Source of the DNA: Thozetella sp. PMI_491
Lineage: Eukaryota; Ascomycota; Sordariomycetes; Chaetosphaeriales; Chaetosphaeriaceae
Direction: 5' to 3'
Length of the DNA stretch: 64,000 nt
Assembly (NCBI GenBank): GCA_021432635.1
Contig: MU270034.1
Location: 248,001-312,000, forward strand
The notes beneath the pieces are model-generated. The model was not told where the DNA came from, made no database searches, and worked only from the letters and a program-made list of their open reading frames with translations. A program made the translations under genes and the position numbers. Shown in pieces: positions 22,289 to 34,307 of the stretch (the stretch's first letter is position 1; each line of letters opens with the position of its first letter).

Positions 22289-25200
22289 CTAGCTTAGTAT
22301 GGCAGTTATTAGCACATCTCCGGTGCTGATAATGCTTTGCGGCTTCCTCAGAACAGCGTGGACTTGAGAGCCCTCTGAGCCACTCGGGGCGAGAATATTG
22401 ACTTCCATCTTCATCGCCTCCAGTACTGCAACTATCTGTCCTTCTCGGAGGATATCCCCAGGTTTCACGTTAACTTTCCACAGGTTGGCAACCATAGGCG
22501 ACGAGATGGTAATACAGTCCAACTCATCTGGATCCCCCGTTGGATGAATATCTTTGACTGAGTCTTGGCGTGATGATTCGGATTCCCACTCGGAATATAA
22601 GACCCTTTCGATCTCTGCTTGCATTTCCATCCATTCCTTTTGGCGCTTCTTGTAGTCGAGTACGTCGGGGTCACCTTGAGCTCTCTGGAAGAGATCATAG
22701 GCCTGTCGGACATTAAACGACGATTTGGAGATCTGCCACTGGTACGTCCCGGCCGCGAAGCTCGCAGCGAGCGCATCGTACTCATCAATGCTGACTTCAT
22801 AAAAAGTCACCTTGTCGAGGGGCTCGAATAGCCATGGTTTGTCTGGGCGAAATCCCGGTTTTGTACCAAAGCGATCCCACATCTCCAACGTTCGGGCGAC
22901 CATCATGTAACCGCCAGGTTGTTCGATGGAGTAGCCCGAAAGAATTGACCCGCCGATTCCTATGGTCCCCCCAGGTGTCGATACCCTCGTTGGGTTGTAC
23001 TTCTGGCACATAATCCTTTTGGGGCTAAGCGGGAACAGAATCGGAGCGCCGCACAGGAACCCCACTGCGGCAACGATGAACTCTGTATTGATCATCATGT
23101 CAAATACACACCGTCGCGATTCTAAGCCGTTGCATTTTCGGAGGTATTCTAGGTTGTCGGGTAGATATGCTGCCTTATTTCTCACCGTCTCCATATATCT
23201 CTGGATGCATTGTGCGAAGTCGGGGTGGTCCATAACGAGAGGCAGCCGAAGTTCACGACAAGGAATAGAAATGTCGATTGATGCCTCGATTTGAGATTCA
23301 ATGCAACTAACTCGGCGTAGCAACTGATCTTGGGATATTTCGAGAGGATCGTACTCGATGGTTATAGATCCTACATGGGGAGTGAGGAGAAGCTTAATGT
23401 CGGGCTGTAGTCGCAATCTCTCCAGCAGCAGCCGGATTCTCGCGATTATGGCGACATTGGTAGTTTGCTCTCCAAATTCCAACAGTAGGAAACTATCCCC
23501 TCCCTATAGCCACCATTAGTTGTAGAACTGGAATTTCAAGTGGGTCTGCACTGGTTTCAGCCGCACCTGTCGGTATGTAACCTTTGGTCTAAGTATGTCC
23601 TCTGGTGATGGCTCTGTGATATTTAGAATGGCCGCAGTCGGGTTTATTTCGCAGCGAGGAAGCGACCAGATGCCAAGTGCGACCTCTGACAGCCTCCCCT
23701 TTACAGCATCGGCGATCTCTGAGACGTGCTGTTCTAAGTGGCGCTTTAGATGTAGTGCACTTTTAAGGGAGACTGGTGTGAGTCGGAAGCTATCTCCTGG
23801 TTTCAATTGGCCGAGTTTCCACAGCTCGGCGGATATTACTGTAGACGAGCAGACGAGACCACCGAAATTCGGGCTGTCTACCGAGAATATGCAAGGCGAA
23901 TCCCCTCCCCAATTCATCCCGCCTGGTGATGGATACCCATAGCTGCAGCAGCGGATATAGTTAGTACACTGCCATCAGTGAACTCTACCAGCCAGATTGT
24001 GTGCTTACTCGAGATAATTGGAAGGATGCGACCCTGCTTCGCCTCCGTCCTTCCGCGCCCATCGGGGCACCGGACCGAGGAGTCGGACTCCGGTTCGACT
24101 CGAGTTATGGCCCACTTTCCACTCCGTACTGTATAGCATCTCTCTGTCTTCTGCCGTCATAATATCTTTGGAGTCATGAGGTCCTTGCAAAACATAAATT
24201 TCGTTGATGGGCAGATGAGGGATGGGAGCGGCCGGTAGACGATATTCGTAGGCCTCGGCTGCCCACGCCGAGGTAGCCTCCTCGAGCCGCAAGAAGTCTC
24301 CGGTGCGTAGCGTCCTGCCCTGGTGCCCACCAAAATGCAGACTCGGAGTAGTAGATTTGGAACCCAAGAATAAGGGCACTCCAGGAAATCCTCCGCGGAC
24401 CGCAATATATGTTCGACAGCCACCCCGGGTGGGTTCGCCGACTTTTAACACTTGGCCTGCCTGGAGGACCAGAGTAGACCACATTGGTCGTGGGTTGCCG
24501 TCAATAGTCACCGGAGCGTCAGCACCGCACACGGCTACTACCGCGGCAGCCGTGAAGAGAATCTCGGGGCCGAGAAGTGTGGATTCGATAAGTTCCTTGC
24601 CTTGTGTGTTACTGACAAGAATGTTGGCGATGCGGGACGAGAAGCTGTCCATCGGGCCACTCTTCGGAACACCATAGCCGATCGAAGACCTGGCTGGAAA
24701 ATCTTGGATCATGGAAAAGTATCCGGCCGATATTATATCGATCCCACAAGGTCGGTATGAGAACTCTGTATCGAGGAAACTGGTCAATGCGCTCCCCTTG
24801 ATGAAGGTGTCGCTAGTGAGAATTGCTTTCGCAAAGTCGAGGTTCGTCGCTGGTCCGGTGAGAAGGATGCCTCCAGAACACGTGGCGACCATCTCGCTTA
24901 TCGCTTTCTCCCTGGTCGGTGCATGAACCATCGCCTTTGCTAGTAGGGGGTCTACACGTTTGTTAGTCGCGGGGATACTTGGTAGAAAGGGTTGGTGCCA
25001 ACCATAGTGCAAGGTTATGTCCTGGCCCGATCGGATCCATGTATCTATCCTGACCCCGTGTTTCTCCGGCCATCGGACCTCCTGGAAAACTCCAGGGCTA
25101 GGAGCAAAGTTTCTGTACGGGTCCTCGGCGTATATACGAACCTCAATAGCGGCTCCATCCGGTTGCGATCGTTGCATAGGTCGCAGCTCATTAGACGGAA

Positions 25201-26593
25201 TACCCCCCTTTCCAGCCTTTTCCATGTCCGCTTGCCACAACATGAGCACTACGAGGTCGACGCCGTAGCACATCTCGGTGATTCCATGCTCGACCTGCAG
25301 CCTTGTATTCATTTCCAGGAAGAAGAAATTGCCCGTCTCGTCATCAACGAGGAATTCCACCGTGCCAGCTGACTTATAATTCAGTGCTGAGGCATATCTC
25401 GTGGCGCACTCCGTCAACGCCTCGCGGAGCCGGGGCCGCGCTTCGACAAATGGGCTAGGACACTCCTCTATAACCTTAGTCGGGTATGGTTAGTTAACTC
25501 TGCTTCTTTCGGGAGAAAATGCAAAGGGAGTCTACCTTCTGGTGCCGCCGTTGAACGCTGCATTCTCTCTCGCCAAAGTGAATCGTCTCCTCACCATTTC
25601 CAAACACCTGTATTTCAATATGTCGGCTGCGAGGATAGTACTTTTCCAAGAGAACTCCTGAATTCTTGAACAACTTTTCTCCTCTGCTACGCACCAGGGC
25701 GAATGCAGCGCTAATATCGGCTGGTGCGTGGCAAATCTGCAGGCCCATACCACCGCCACCACCAGTTGCTTTGAGCATTACCTTCAGGAAGCTGTTAGTG
25801 TATGTTTTCTTACACGAGGAATATACGGATAACTTGGATGGTACTTGCTGGGTATTTTAGCCGGTCCGCTTCTGCCAAGGCCACGGACTCGGAGTCGAGA
25901 AGATCGGACCCTGGCACCGTGGGCACATTTGCGTGAATTGCAACCTCTCTAGCCCGATGCTTCAAGCCCATCTCGGCAATGGATTGCCAAGATGGGCCGA
26001 CAAATACCAGGCCCGCGTCTGTCACTCTCTTGCAGAACTCTACATTCTCGCTTAGGAAGCCGTATCCCGGGATGACGGCATCGACAGAACACTGCTCGCA
26101 CTTCTGGAGTATATCGTCTCTGACAAAAATGGTTAGTCTGACTTGGTGTTCTGAGCCCGAGATTTTGAGATTTTGGCCAGCATTCTTGAAATCCTTACAT
26201 GTTGAGATATCCAGCGGTGCCGTTTCCATCTAGGAGCACCGATTCGTCCGCCTGGGTCACGTGGAGCGAAGCTGCGTCCGATCCGGTATAGATGGTCACG
26301 CTTTTGATTCCGACGACCTGGCACGCACGAATGCATCGAACAGCTATCTCGCCACGGTTGGCGATCAAGACTTTCTTGATGGCTTGCAGGCATGGCGGCC
26401 CCATATTCACCAGATCTCCTGAGAGTGTAATGCCAGTATCTGCGTAACAGAACACGGGAGCCAGTTCCAGAAGTGTGCTCTGAATCTTCCTATAGGCATC
26501 CAGGTGCGCCCAGGCCATTTCCACCTTGAGCAGCCGATTTCCGCGTTGGTAATGCGCTTCGGTCAAGTGAAGCGCAGCCGCGGAGGGCAACAT
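22289..26593 (-). CDS. lamA: LamA-type biotin carboxylase / KipA / KipI / biotinyl fusion
   Basis: Urea-carboxylase-like multidomain enzyme without an amidase domain, the layout of A. nidulans LamA. It is expected to act with LamB in ATP-dependent opening of a lactam. Exons 26593-26199, 26119-25849, 25781-25536, 25474-25003, 24951-24009, 23942-23567, 23503-22289 give 1305 residues in frame. The order is: a 65-residue leader; biotin carboxylase (VLIANRGEIAVRC, GYGFLSEN, KATGGGGGMG, FLEMNTRLQVEH); KipA/AHS2 (GYGVPKSGPMDSFS); KipI/AHS1 (GGSILSGYSIEQPGGY); and the biotin site EAMKME near the C-terminus. The second intron is GC-AG (CCA|GCAAGT), and the fourth uses GTTGGC. The 250-bp gap to the divergent amine oxidase gene suggests shared control. 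An alternative name is a 5-oxoprolinase PxpBC/carboxylase fusion; the actual lactam is unknown. Confidence 0.88.
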
Positions 26594-26844
26594 TTACCTA
26601 AAATGGTATGGTGGTGTCGGACTGCCCAATCGGGGATGGAGTGGATGGGTTTTGGTCGGTTTTATGCTAGTCTGCCGGGAGCCGCTGGGTGATGGTTCGC
26701 CGGGCCGGGGACATACACTGACTTACTGCAACTTTATTACCGACTTCGGAAGTGGTTCTGTATAAATCTGTATGATTTCGAGACCTAGTGCTTGCTGGAC
26801 TGTACTGTAGAGCATAGTTTCGAAGGAGAATCCAGTACACCACG
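26594..26844. promoter_or_regulatory. Divergent promoter, lamA-type gene / copper amine oxidase
   Basis: About 250 bp separates two divergent start codons. It contains an everted CCG-N4-CGG at 26740-26749, the geometry bound by some Zn2Cys6 dimers, and CGG-rich sequence near 26690-26710. Regulatory function is inferred. Confidence 0.45.
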
Positions 26845-29038
26845 ATGGCTTCCCTACACCCCCTTGACCCCCTTAGCCCCCAGGAAATCTCACTGGTAAC
26901 CTCTCCTCGATTTCCATTGCTTGCGCGCCATTTTGGACATGCCTGCTGATTTTTGCTACAGGCCGCGAGCATTACCAAGAATCACTTCACAGGAAAGAGG
27001 CTCATTTTCCGAGTCACTACTCTAGCGGAACCGCCCAAGAAGCAGCTGATCCCCTTTCTCGAGGCTGAGAGACTTGGTGAACGGCGTCCGCTTCCTCCTC
27101 CCCGCACCGCGCAGATACAGTTCTATCTTGAAAATGCCTCCCAGTTCCGGCAGGCTTGGGTGAACCTGAGAGACAAGAAGCTATACGACTTGACCAACTT
27201 GGATGGTAAACACGCCTATGTCGATGCCAGCGTTATGAAGGAGTGCGAGAAGGCGTGCCTTCAGGATCCGCGTGTCCAGGATGCAATCAAGGTGTTACAG
27301 TTACCTGAAGGATCAGTCGTCGTTTGCGACCCCTGGACCTATTCCCCCGACGGGATGAACGATATGAGCAGGCGCTGTGTGCTTGTAAGGCATATCCGGC
27401 CAGGATTCTGGGAAGAGTAAACGCTGACACTGCGCAGTGCTTTTTCTACTTGAAGCTCTCGGACCATCTGGATGCGAACCACTATGCGTTTCCTCTCGAG
27501 TTTGTAGCTGAACTGTCGGACGAGATGAAGGTGATGAAAGTCCTGAAGGTGCCTTCAAGCCCGGGCGAGAAGATGGCCGAAGTGAACGGAAATTTGCGAC
27601 CATTTGATCGCTCCAAAATTCATTCCACCAGCGAGTACCACCCAGATCTGGTCCCAGGACGCCGAACCACCGTGAAGCCGTTGACGGTTTCTCAGCCCCT
27701 TGGCCCGTCCTTCCAGACCTCTGGCCATCTGATCAACTGGGAGAAGTGGAGATTCCGCGTCGGGTTCAACTATCGCGAGGGCTTGGTGATTCACGACGTC
27801 ACATATGACGGCCGCCGCGTTTTCCACAGGCTTTCGCTGTCTGAGATGTTTGTTCCCTATGGGGACCCTCGCACACCATACCCCCGCAAAGCAGCCTTCG
27901 ACCTAGGAAATAACGGAGGCGGTGTAAATGCGAACAACCTCGGGCTGGGTAGGTGCTTTAAAATTGCCATACGCATGAGAACCATGACGCGAAGCTAACA
28001 AAAACAACAGGATGTGACTGCCTGGGCCACATCAAGTATTTTCACTTTTGGCATCACACCAATGATGGTGTGCCCGTAAAGATGCCTAACGTTGTATGCT
28101 GCCACGAGATCGACGACGGCATTCTATGGAAACACACTAACTACCGTACTGATAATGCCGTTGTTACCCGATCGCGGGTCCTTGTCTTGCAAACCATCAT
28201 CACTGTCAGCAACTACGAGTACATCTTTGCCTTCCATTTCAACCAGGCAGCCGAGGTTACCTATGAGGTTCGCGCAACAGGGATCCTAAGCACGGCCTTC
28301 ATTGATATAGGGGACAAAGTTCCCTACGGCACCATTGTTGCCCCGGGCGTAATGGCCCCTTATCACCAGCATCTCTTTTCCTTGCGGATCGACCCGGCCA
28401 TCGATGGATACAAGAACTCTCTTCTTCTCGAGGAGTCCCACGCCATGCCGGTGGAGGATGCCTCCTTGATGACGAATGTGGGATACATCACCAAAAAGGA
28501 GTACGTCGAGAAGGAAACGCCTCTCGATACCGACAACCGGGCAGCGCGTGTTTTCAAGATTGTTAACGAGAACGTCACAAATCCCATTACGGGAACGCCA
28601 GTCGGTTATAAGCTGGTACCACACTACTCCCAAATGCTGCTAGCTCACCCTTCATCGTTCCACTCGATCCGATCGGAGTTCGGCGACTACCCGATCTGGG
28701 TCACTAGGCACAACGACGACGAGCTCTACGCTGCGGGGGAGCACACCCTGCAATCGGTGACTGGCTCGGGCGTCGCTACCTGGATCAAGTCGAGAGCGAG
28801 CCCGCAAAGTGTCCGCAACGAAGACCTCGTCATCTGGCACACGTTTGGCACTACGCACAACCCACGAATTGAGGACTGGCCCGTGATGCCCGTGGAAAAG
28901 ATGATGGTATCCTTGAAGCCATTGAACTTCTTCACGCGTAATCCGGCTCTAGACGTACCCATTTCGAACCAGGCCGATAACAAGAGCGTCCTTGTCGAAG
29001 ACGACGCTGGGCCGTCTTCATGCTGTGCTCGTCTCTAG
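26845..29038 (+). CDS. Copper amine oxidase, probably peroxisomal
   Basis: Oxidises a primary amine to aldehyde, ammonia and hydrogen peroxide with a topaquinone cofactor made from an active-site Tyr. Exons 26845-26895, about 26962-27384, 27438-27948, 28011-29038 give 670 residues, normal for the family. Seen: catalytic-base region [25 protein letters not shown]; cofactor motif SNYEYIF (Tyr becomes topaquinone); copper ligands HQHLF and, near the C-terminus, [18 protein letters not shown]. The protein ends in ARL, which fits the peroxisomal targeting pattern (S/A/C)(K/R/H)(L/M) and agrees with its hydrogen peroxide product. Together with the neighbouring aldehyde dehydrogenase it can turn an amine into an acid. 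Substrate (methylamine, putrescine or an aminobutanal precursor) cannot be told. Confidence 0.92.
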
Positions 29039-29498
29039 GTGCTTGGTTTAGGGCGTTTGCCAGCAGGACTCCATGCTTTGAAAGATTACTGTGTAAACTC
29101 GGCATGAGTTCTAGTTTTAGAAATATTAGATACACACCATTTCGAATGAATAATAGAGTTCTTAGGTCAACTAGACGGTCCCCCGGTGATTTATACACGC
29201 CTAGCGAAGGTTATCTAACCAATCTTGCTGACACTAGATCCCTCGTGGCCACAAGGTCCTCTTCTTGAAGATTTGTGCTCAAATTCTACCGCAATGGTGC
29301 GACATGTAACCCAGGTCTAACCCAAGGCCTCGGCTTGATCTTGGATATATAGCCCAGGGTCCACCTCCGAGCGAGAAGAGCCAACCTATCTAGTCATATC
29401 TGCGCACTATTTGCTCGGTTCACCAACGTAGGTAGAAACAAATTCAGTTAATTCTGTTTTTGAACTTATAGGGACCTATTGTAGACTAATGAATACCA
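29039..29498. other. Convergent 3' spacer
   Basis: Lies between the 3' ends of the amine oxidase and aldehyde dehydrogenase genes. No gene seen. Confidence 0.5.
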
Positions 29499-31042
29499 TT
29501 AAAGCTTGTGCTGGGATGCAAAAGTGAGGGTCTTCAGGATAGTATACTCGTCGATGCCGTACTTTGAGCCCTCTTTTCCAAATCCGGACTCTTTGACGCC
29601 ACCGAACGGCGTCGATGGATCACTTATCAATCCGGTATTTATCCCTACCATACCAACTTCCAGACTTTCGGCAACGCGCCAAATCTTGTCGATATCGCCG
29701 CTGTAAACATATGCAGCTAGCCCTACCACGGAATTGTTGGCGATTCGGACGACCTCCTCTTCCGATGCGAACGAAAAGAGACCCGCCACTGGGCCAAATG
29801 TCTCGTTGCAGGCCATCTCCATACTTTCGTTCATGCCAGTAAGGACCGAGGGCTGATAAAAGTTCCTCCCAAGCTCAGATAGTCGCATTCCGCCGACTGT
29901 TACCGTAGCACCTTTTGCGATGGCATCCTTCACGTGCCTCTCGACCTTATCGACGGACCGCTCGGAGATCAGAGGGCCATGTGTCACGCCGCTGTCGAAT
30001 CCATACCCGACCTTGAATTGCTTGACTCTCTGTGTCAGCTTTTCTGCAAACTCCTGGTACACTCCTTCCTGCACATATATCCTGTTGGCGCAAACGCAGG
30101 TCTGCCCGCTGCCTCGAAACTTGGCCGCTATGCAGCCTGTAACGGCAGCATTGATGTCTGCACAGTCATCAAATACAATGAAAGGTGCGTTGCCCCCAAG
30201 CTCTAGAGACATCTTCTTGAGTGTCGGCGAGCACTGCCCCATTAAGAGCTTCCCCACGTCGGTGCTGCCTGTGAAGGATAGCTTCTTGACTATTGGTGAA
30301 CTAGTCAGAGCCTTTCCAACTTGTTGAACATTTCGCAAGGTCGTGACGATATTTAGGACGCCAGGCGGCACGCCGGCCCTCCTAGCTAGTTCTGCTAGGG
30401 CGTTTGCCGTGAATGGAGTCTCGCCCGGCGATTTCAAGACGACTGTGCACCCTGCTGCAAGAGCTGGTCCGACTTTCCTTGTCACCATGGCTGCTGGGAA
30501 GTTCCACGGAGTGATCAAACCGCAGACACCGATAGGTTGCTTGATGCTAAGCGCCCGTACGCCAAGGCTAGTGGAGGGGAACGTGTCGCCGTAAGTCCTA
30601 GGGGCCTCCTCGGAGAACCATTCCAAGAAGTTCGCGGCATAAATCGCTTCACCTTTGGCATCTTCAAATGACTTGCCGCTCTCCCAGGTGATTAATGTGG
30701 CGATGTCTTCGGTATTCGCCACCATCAACTCGTACCAACGCCTTAGAATTTTGGATCGCTGCCGACCGGTGAGTCGACGAAAAGAGCCAAAGGCCCTTCC
30801 AGCTGCAGCCACGGCCCTCGTTACCTCCTGGATATCGCATTCAGGGCAGATACCAATCAGTTTTCCCGTCGCAGCATCGTGAACCTCGAAAGTCTTCTCG
30901 GAAGCGGCCGTGGTCCACTCGCCATTGATAAAGCATTTTTCGATCAGGAGCGTTTTGTCCTTCAACTTCTCGGCATCAACATGCTATTCCTATCACAAGG
31001 AAGGAGTGAGTGAATGCTTACTGGAGGCACTGCATGGCCCAT
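29499..31042 (-). CDS. Succinate-semialdehyde-type NAD(P) aldehyde dehydrogenase
   Basis: Oxidises an aldehyde, most likely succinate semialdehyde, to the acid. This would be the last step of GABA breakdown into the TCA cycle. The main exon 30983-29499 holds nearly all of the protein. Motifs: PWNFPAAMVTRKVGPALAAG, FTGSTDVGK, the general base Glu in MSLELGGNAPFIVFDD, catalytic Cys in GSGQTCVCANRIYV, and NETFGPVAGLF. The ELGGNAPFIVF..ADI and CVCANR strings are those of succinate semialdehyde dehydrogenases. A 7-codon first exon (31042-31022, MGHAVPP) would need a 38-nt intron, unusually short, so the true 5' end is uncertain. It is divergent from the LamB-type gene. Confidence 0.9.
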
Positions 31043-31484
31043 TTTGGTAATGCTTCTATATCAGGGAGCCACAAGAGTCTTTCCAAGTGGGTAGAAAAGA
31101 GATTCACGCTCGGAAATTGTCAATATTTACGTTTAGTAAAGACAATTTATCTACATTGCTCCTGTCATCTTAGTCCGGACTAAAGCAATGCTCTCTCTAT
31201 CATAAGCCGAGGCAAGGAACCGGCAGATACGTACAGCACGCCACCCCGCTAGCGTGTCCGGAAGCGGAAACTCGAACCGTACAACGCCGTGCAAATCAAG
31301 TTTCACAGAGCCCCGCCGGGGAGATATGAACCTACCTTAGATTCCACATCCCGCCGATATAGTGCAGGAGCAGCTAGCTGGGGAAATCGACCTCGTTTCG
31401 GCCGCAAGAAGCCATTCTCTCTACGAGTCCAGCCAAAGAGGTCTAGCTGTCAATTCACAGAAGCGCAGCCGTACCACCGCAAAA
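31043..31484. promoter_or_regulatory. Divergent promoter, aldehyde dehydrogenase / lamB
   Basis: A perfect 14-bp palindrome, TTAGTCCGGACTAA, lies at 31170-31183. A second TCCGGA is at 31257-31262, and the inverted repeat CCCCG-C-CGGGG at 31311-31321. These are candidate operators for the cluster's Zn2Cys6 regulators. Binding is inferred. Confidence 0.45.
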
Positions 31485-32376
31485 ATGGAGCAGCACGTCA
31501 AGAAGGTCGGGATCAACTGTGACATGGGAGAGGGCTTTGGGAAGTGGAAAATGGTAAGCTGAGGCTCATCAGGAACCCATTGAGGTGTAACTCCTGGGGT
31601 GCTGAAAAATATGTCTATCTCAGGGGCCGGATGAAGAGCTCATCAAACTCGTTGACTACGCCAATATCGCGTGTGGATTCCACGCGGGAGACCCGTCTAT
31701 GATGCTTAAAACCATTCGATTGGCCAAGCACCACGGAGTGAAGATTGGAGCTCATCCAGGACTTCAAGGCGCGTAGCTCCGATGCGTGTATTAGATTGGA
31801 TGGCTGCTGATCGATTTGGTAGATCTTTTTGGATTCGGGCGTCGAAAGATCGAAGTCGACCCCGAGGATATGTACGCGATGATCCTGTACCAGGTTGGCG
31901 CTCTCAAGGCCATGCTGGATGCAGAAGGGGTGCCTCTCAATCACATCAAGCCGCACGGCGAGCTCTTCTTCTACATGCAGAGAGATCTAGTCATCATGGA
32001 CGCCGTTCTACGAGCCTGCGCAGTTTTTGGTGTTCCAGTATTTGGTTCCAAAGGCACAGAGTCACAAGGAGCCATGTGCAAGAAGTACGGTCTGATTTTT
32101 GTGGAGGAGGCTTACGTTGACCTTCAATACAACAAGGACAAGAAGCTCCTTTCGGCGAAGGAGAGCAAATTGGCCACGGTGGACGAAGTGTATGAGCGAA
32201 CGCTCTCCATCGGTCTGCAGGATTCGGTGGCTGATAATGAAGGGCGAGTCTTCAGCATTGGATTCAACGAGCAGCCTTTCTTGTTCTGCATCCACTCAGA
32301 CATGCCTACGGCGCTAGAAAACTGCAAGGCGTGCCGCAAAGGAGTTGACGAAATCAATACTAAGCGAGGCTGGTAG
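31485..32376 (+). CDS. lamB: LamB/YcsF family (PxpA-like) lactam-opening subunit
   Basis: In bacteria this family is PxpA, the subunit that opens 5-oxoproline with PxpB/PxpC. In A. nidulans LamB is needed to use 2-pyrrolidinone. Exons 31485-31553, 31624-31768, 31823-32376 give 255 residues, full family length. Motifs: [47 protein letters not shown]. The conserved Asp and His residues form the family's presumed active site. The second intron starts GC (CAAG|GCGCGT) with a CTGAT branch region and TAG acceptor. The splice is required because it restores the expected [15 protein letters not shown]. Working partners are the KipA/KipI domains of the fusion at 22289-26593. Confidence 0.92.
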
Positions 32377-33061
32377 GGCATTTTAGGGGGCATCAACTTT
32401 CACATACTGGCGATATTAAGGCACTTTCTGCGTTATGTCAATGACAGGGTGGTACCAGACAGTCACAAAGCTACATCAGTAAACAAGATGTTATTTTTGC
32501 CGCAGGGCCGGCCAGGCGTGAATGCAAGCTTCGCAGTTCCGCTGCAACAGTGTCTAAGCCTCCTCCCGAAGTCAGTGGCTCATACTTTGCCGCGTAACAA
32601 CATCACGCGCAGATAGGGGTTGGTCCACGGCCCGGCGTCTCTCATTTCGCACTGTTTAGCACTTAATCATCCCTCCACTTGCGATCCAACCCAAGTCCCA
32701 ACTAGGAAGCCAGGCTCTGGTTTCCCCTTTTGGTTAGAACGCTGCTTACTCGTCCAATCAGCAAGTTTCATCCTGACTCGCGTCTCATTTGTCCTAAGCT
32801 TTACTAACAGGAACGGAGAACCTATCGAGCACAAACCGGGTTCTTCCAAGTTGGACTCTAGACGGTCCGCGTGCACACGCTACTTGCTAATTGGGTCACA
32901 CACCTGGCCTAAGGTCTCTAAGGGACCTCGCCAAACCTGGAGCTTGTCGACGAATTTTTGACACCAAGAGGTCGAGATAGTTACCGAATGCGGCCGTCAT
33001 CAATAGTGGTCCAATATACTTGCTTTTCTAGAGAAGGCCAACAGGGTAAACAAGAGAATCA
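32377..33061. other. Spacer without recognised gene
   Basis: No coding region seen. It is the presumed promoter of the hydrolase-like gene at 33062. Confidence 0.5.
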
Positions 33062-34212
33062 ATGGCTTCCAAAGGGACCGAGCTTCACAACGACGGCGTC
33101 GAAATATTCCAGCTAGGAGACTTCCAGCTCGACTCTGGCTTGACCCTCCCAGATGCCTTTATAGCATTCAAAACCTTTGGGGATGCCGAAAAGCCAGCGA
33201 TCATCAACCCAACCTGGTACACTGGAGGTGCCTGACGGTAGTGTTGTTCCCCAGTATAAGGCAATCCTACTGACATCTGGCTACAGCTATTCACAACAAT
33301 GCCAGGCTCATCTCTGAATCGAACACCTCACTAAACCCTTCGAAGTACTTCATCATAGTCCCAGCACTGATAGGGAATGGTGAAAGTATCTCTCCGTCGA
33401 ACCGGCCCGACCTTCGATCCAATTTCCCAGTTGTCACCTTCTCTGACAACGTACGTGCGCAGTATCGGCTAGTCACCGAGAAGTTGGGTCTGAAGCATGC
33501 AAGATCAGTTGTCGGTTGGTCGATGGGAGGCGGCCAAGCTTACCAATGGGCCGCTCAGTATCCCGATTTTATGGACTCTATTGTCCCCATTTGTGCCTCT
33601 GCGCGTACCGCAGTCCACAACAACATATTCCTCGAAGGTGTCAAGAGCGCACTTATCGCCGCTCGTGGAGGGACAAGCCTGGGGATCGGCAAAGGGCAGC
33701 GGTATCCCTCCGATGCGCCATGGACACCGGAGCAACGGGAGGTGGGCCTGAAAGCCTTCGCCAGAGTGTACGCCGGATGGGGTTTCAGTCAGACGTGGTA
33801 TCGAGAAAAGCTCTACATCCAACATTTTGGTTCTCAAGATGCCGAAGATTTTATCGTCAAATTTTGGGAGAGCTGGGCATTGACAAACGACCCCGATGAT
33901 CTTCTTGTCATGCTTCAGACCTGGCAGCTTGCCGACATCTCTGCTACCCCTCAGTTTAGTGGCGTGCTGGAAACGGCTTTGCGAAGTATTAAAGCCAAGG
34001 TCCTGGTCGCACCAGGAGAGACAGATCTATATTTCCCTCCGGAGGACTCTCGGTACGAGGTGGAGAATATGGCCCCTGGAAGAGGGACTCTCGCCGTCAT
34101 TCGGAGCACATGGGGTCACTGGGCCGGAGGGCCGGGCGACAGCAAGGAAGATTGGAAGTTTCTTGACATAGAGATGGGCAGGCTCTTTTTAGAGACTGTC
34201 CACGCCACCTGA
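33062..34212 (+). CDS. Homoserine-acetyltransferase-like alpha/beta hydrolase
   Basis: MET2-type alpha/beta-hydrolase fold protein, an acyltransferase or hydrolase. Exons 33062-33227 and 33287-34212 give 363 residues in frame. The nucleophile elbow is VGWSMGGGQAYQWA, the acid is probably Asp in VAPGETDLYFPPED, and the His lies in STWGHWAGGPGD. This matches the Ser-Asp-His triad of the family. Fungi have several such paralogues besides the true methionine enzyme, commonly in catabolic or secondary clusters. Its place here suggests cleavage or acylation of a pathway intermediate. It is convergent with the MFS gene, with under 100 bp between. Confidence 0.85.
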
Positions 34213-34307
34213 AAGCCACTGGTATTTCTTGCCTCAAGGGAAATATCGACTTCAAGCACTAGATTACTATCTCAAGTTGGACCTTATAGTGTACAATTCC
34301 TTGCCTA

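Noticed and set aside
22289-26593. Plain urea amidolyase or pyruvate carboxylase
   Set aside because: No amidase domain and no carboxyltransferase/pyruvate domain; the KipA/KipI arrangement and linked LamB point to a LamA-type enzyme.
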